Assembly (NCBI RefSeq): GCF_001856685.1
Contig: NZ_CP017812.1
Span: forward strand, 930,001 to 994,000
DNA: 64,000 bases
Reading direction: 5' to 3'
DNA from: Boudabousia tangfeifanii
Lineage (GTDB): Bacteria; Actinomycetota; Actinomycetes; Actinomycetales; Actinomycetaceae
Within the stretch, counting starts at the first letter, position 1. The number at the start of each line of letters is the position of its first letter. Positions 62,317 to 64,000 of this stretch are shown one piece after another. The notes under the pieces are model-generated. The model was not told the DNA's origin, ran no database searches, and saw only the letters and a program-made list of their open reading frames with translations. The translations under genes and the position numbers were made by a program.

Positions 62317-63963
62317 ATGCGCCTCAACGTTGCAGGCCTTGAGCAACTTGCTCAAGCTAAAGCTGAGAAGAAACTAGATCTTTCCTTGCCCGACTTTTCA
62401 GTCGCCCAAATGCAAGAACAAGCAAAAGAAAATCCTCGTTGGGTACATATTGGACCTGGCAATATTTTCCGAGTTTTTCTAGCTCGCATAGCTCACGAAA
62501 TGCTTGCTGCTGGTCACCACTGGCCAATTACGGCAGTAGTACCACTTGATCCACAAGAACTTGATATTCAGCTTGCCGCTCACGATCTGATGAGCCTAGG
62601 CGTTACCCTGCACCCGCAAGGCGAACTGGATCTACAAGTGATTGCCGGCCTCGGGGAAGGACTGGCTACCAAGCGGACTGCCGACTTTGAACGATTACAA
62701 GAAATCTTTGCTGATCCTAAGGTAACCTTGCTCTCCTTTACTGTGACAGAAAAGGGCTATGCGATTCATACTTCCGCTGGAGAATTAGCTCCGGCAGTAT
62801 CTGAAGCTATCTCAGTGGATCCTTGGAATCAAGAATCAGATTCCCTGACCTATCAAGGCCATACCATGGCGTTAGTAGCAGCATTGCTACTCAAGCGCTA
62901 TCACACGGCAAAGGCTCCAATCACTCTGCTTTCTTGCGATAACTTCAGTCATAACGGTGATAAGTTGCGAGATTCGGTATTAACTATCGTTAAGGGATGG
63001 CAGCAAGCCGGTTTCGTCTCAGAGGACTTCGTTGCATGGGTTTCCGATCGGAAGCAGGTGGCTTTCCCGATCTCCGTGATTGATAAGATTACGCCCCGCC
63101 CGAACGCTAAGATCAGTGAAAAATTGACCGAGCTTGGGTTTGAAGACATGGGGATCGAAACCTTGGGCCGAACCCCACTAGCTGGTTTCGTTAACACCGA
63201 ACCGGCAGAATATTTGGTTATCGAGGACGCATTTGCGGAGACAGAACGTCCGCCCTTCGAAGATTTCGGAGTTTCAATTACTTCCCGCGAAGTATGCGAC
63301 GATTTCGAACACATGAAGGTCACCACTTGCTTGAACCCACTGCACACAGCTTTGGCAGTTTCGGGTTGCTTGCTTGAATTCCCTACGATCGATTCGGAAA
63401 TGCGAGACCCAGCACTAGCAAAACTAGTGGATCAGCTGGGTTGGCAAGAAGGCATGCCGGTAGTAATCGATCCAAAGATCGTCTCACCTGCAGAATTCTT
63501 GAAAGAAGTACTCGAAGTACGTTTCCCAAATCCGTACTTGCCAGATGACCCAGCACGTATTGCGATGGATACTAGCCAGAAACTACCAATCCGTTTCGGT
63601 CAAACCTTGTTGCGATACCAAGAACGCGGTTTGAGCACCGACAATCTAGTGGCGATGCCAATGGTCTTTGCACTTTGGTTGCGCTACCTACTTGGAGTAA
63701 CCGACATCGGTGAAGAGTTCCAGCCAGCCTCCGATCCATTATTGGACGAACTTCAAGCACAGGTATCCCCACTAAAGCTAGGCAATGATTACACCCTAGA
63801 ACAGATTCACGAGGTTGTCTCACCAATCCTAGCCAACGCCAATATCTTCGGCGTGAACCTATACGACGTAAATCTTGGTGAACGCACTGAAGCTCTCTTG
63901 CAAGAATTGCTACGCGAGCCCGGGGCAGTTCGTCGCGTCCTCGATCAGCACTTTGCTAACTGA
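62317..63963 (+). CDS. Mannitol dehydrogenase-family oxidoreductase (fructuronate reductase/mannitol 2-dehydrogenase type)
   Basis: A 548-residue long-chain polyol dehydrogenase. The N-terminal Rossmann region has WVHIGPGNIFRVFLARI; the central part LLSCDNFSHNGDKLRDSVL and FPISVIDKITPRPN matches the family, the Lys of the active site being in the C-terminal half near the catalytic segment (VTTCLNPLHTALAVSG). The family acts on mannitol, arabinitol or fructuronate/mannonate; which cannot be told. The ATG 62317 follows GGAGA. It ends 37 bases before the window end; whether an operon follows is unknown. Confidence 0.87.
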   Translation: MRLNVAGLEQLAQAKAEKKLDLSLPDFSVAQMQEQAKENPRWVHIGPGNIFRVFLARIAHEMLAAGHHWPITAVVPLDPQELDIQLAAHDLMSLGVTLHPQGELDLQVIAGLGEGLATKRTADFERLQEIFADPKVTLLSFTVTEKGYAIHTSAGELAPAVSEAISVDPWNQESDSLTYQGHTMALVAALLLKRYHTAKAPITLLSCDNFSHNGDKLRDSVLTIVKGWQQAGFVSEDFVAWVSDRKQVAFPISVIDKITPRPNAKISEKLTELGFEDMGIETLGRTPLAGFVNTEPAEYLVIEDAFAETERPPFEDFGVSITSREVCDDFEHMKVTTCLNPLHTALAVSGCLLEFPTIDSEMRDPALAKLVDQLGWQEGMPVVIDPKIVSPAEFLKEVLEVRFPNPYLPDDPARIAMDTSQKLPIRFGQTLLRYQERGLSTDNLVAMPMVFALWLRYLLGVTDIGEEFQPASDPLLDELQAQVSPLKLGNDYTLEQIHEVVSPILANANIFGVNLYDVNLGERTEALLQELLREPGAVRRVLDQHFAN

Positions 63964-64000
63964 ACTTATCAAACTAACTGAACCAACCAAAACACCAAAG

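Overview
The window looks like a chromosome segment of a low-to-mid GC actinobacterium. The evidence is the Pup-ligation gene set, the DUF2469/RNase HII/YraN/ComM/DprA order, a translational ileS T-box with a very short stem I, an ANTAR response regulator next to polA, a VKOR-family protein and GlgE. Base composition is near 50% GC by eye, many genes start with GTG or TTG, and there is an SLH-domain surface protein. This fits Actinomycetaceae-like organisms better than mycobacteria or streptomycetes; the family assignment is inference.

Layout. 1-4.8 kb (minus): the 5' part of glgE, then trpS and glgX. 4.9-9.1 kb: etfB-etfA-cysteine desulfurase-mnmA, a sulfur-relay/tRNA-thiolation operon. 9.3-11 kb: tRNA-Leu(TAG), a peroxiredoxin, an orphan HTH protein and two identical tRNA-Lys genes. 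11.2-17.3 kb: VKOR, HIT protein, leuS, an aldose epimerase and a DUF218 membrane protein. 17.4-27.5 kb: T-box-ileS, folC, a phosphatidylcholine-synthase-like gene, ndk, ftsY, ffh and a class I amidotransferase. 27.8-37.3 kb: the ribosome-maturation block rpsP-khpA-rimM-trmD-rplS, then lepB-rnhB-DUF2469 and the DNA-uptake/recombination block yraN-comM-dprA-xerC. 37.3-43.3 kb: a LytM-fold protein lacking its zinc ligands, a GNAT/pyrophosphohydrolase fusion, an NDH-2-like flavoprotein, an extremely acidic protein, uppP, a HAD phosphatase and a RecB-like nuclease. 43.3-50.4 kb: trmI, arc, dop, pup, pafA and an FKBP-like gene. 50.4-59.7 kb: lgt, pyk, a small unknown gene, an SLH/leucine-rich surface protein, a short tRNA carrying anticodon CAA, pdtaR, a thioesterase and polA. 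59.6-64 kb: an osmoprotectant ABC transporter with permease and binding protein fused, and a mannitol-dehydrogenase-family gene.

Most interesting points. (1) The pupylation locus has ARC, Dop, Pup and PafA but no prcB/prcA, and the ARC C-terminus has no GQYL-type proteasome-docking tail, so pupylation here appears uncoupled from a proteasome. (2) A perfect Shine-Dalgarno sequence in front of the TTG-started yraN gene lies inside a perfect 12-bp hairpin at the head of the DNA-uptake operon. (3) A class I-shaped tRNA carries a leucine anticodon. (4) The rplS leader has two interleaved complementary pairs (possible pseudoknot) ending next to the ribosome-binding site. (5) Several housekeeping proteins carry unusual extensions or fusions (TrmD, S16, FolC, GNAT-PRA-PH). 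No phage, IS element or CRISPR array was seen.
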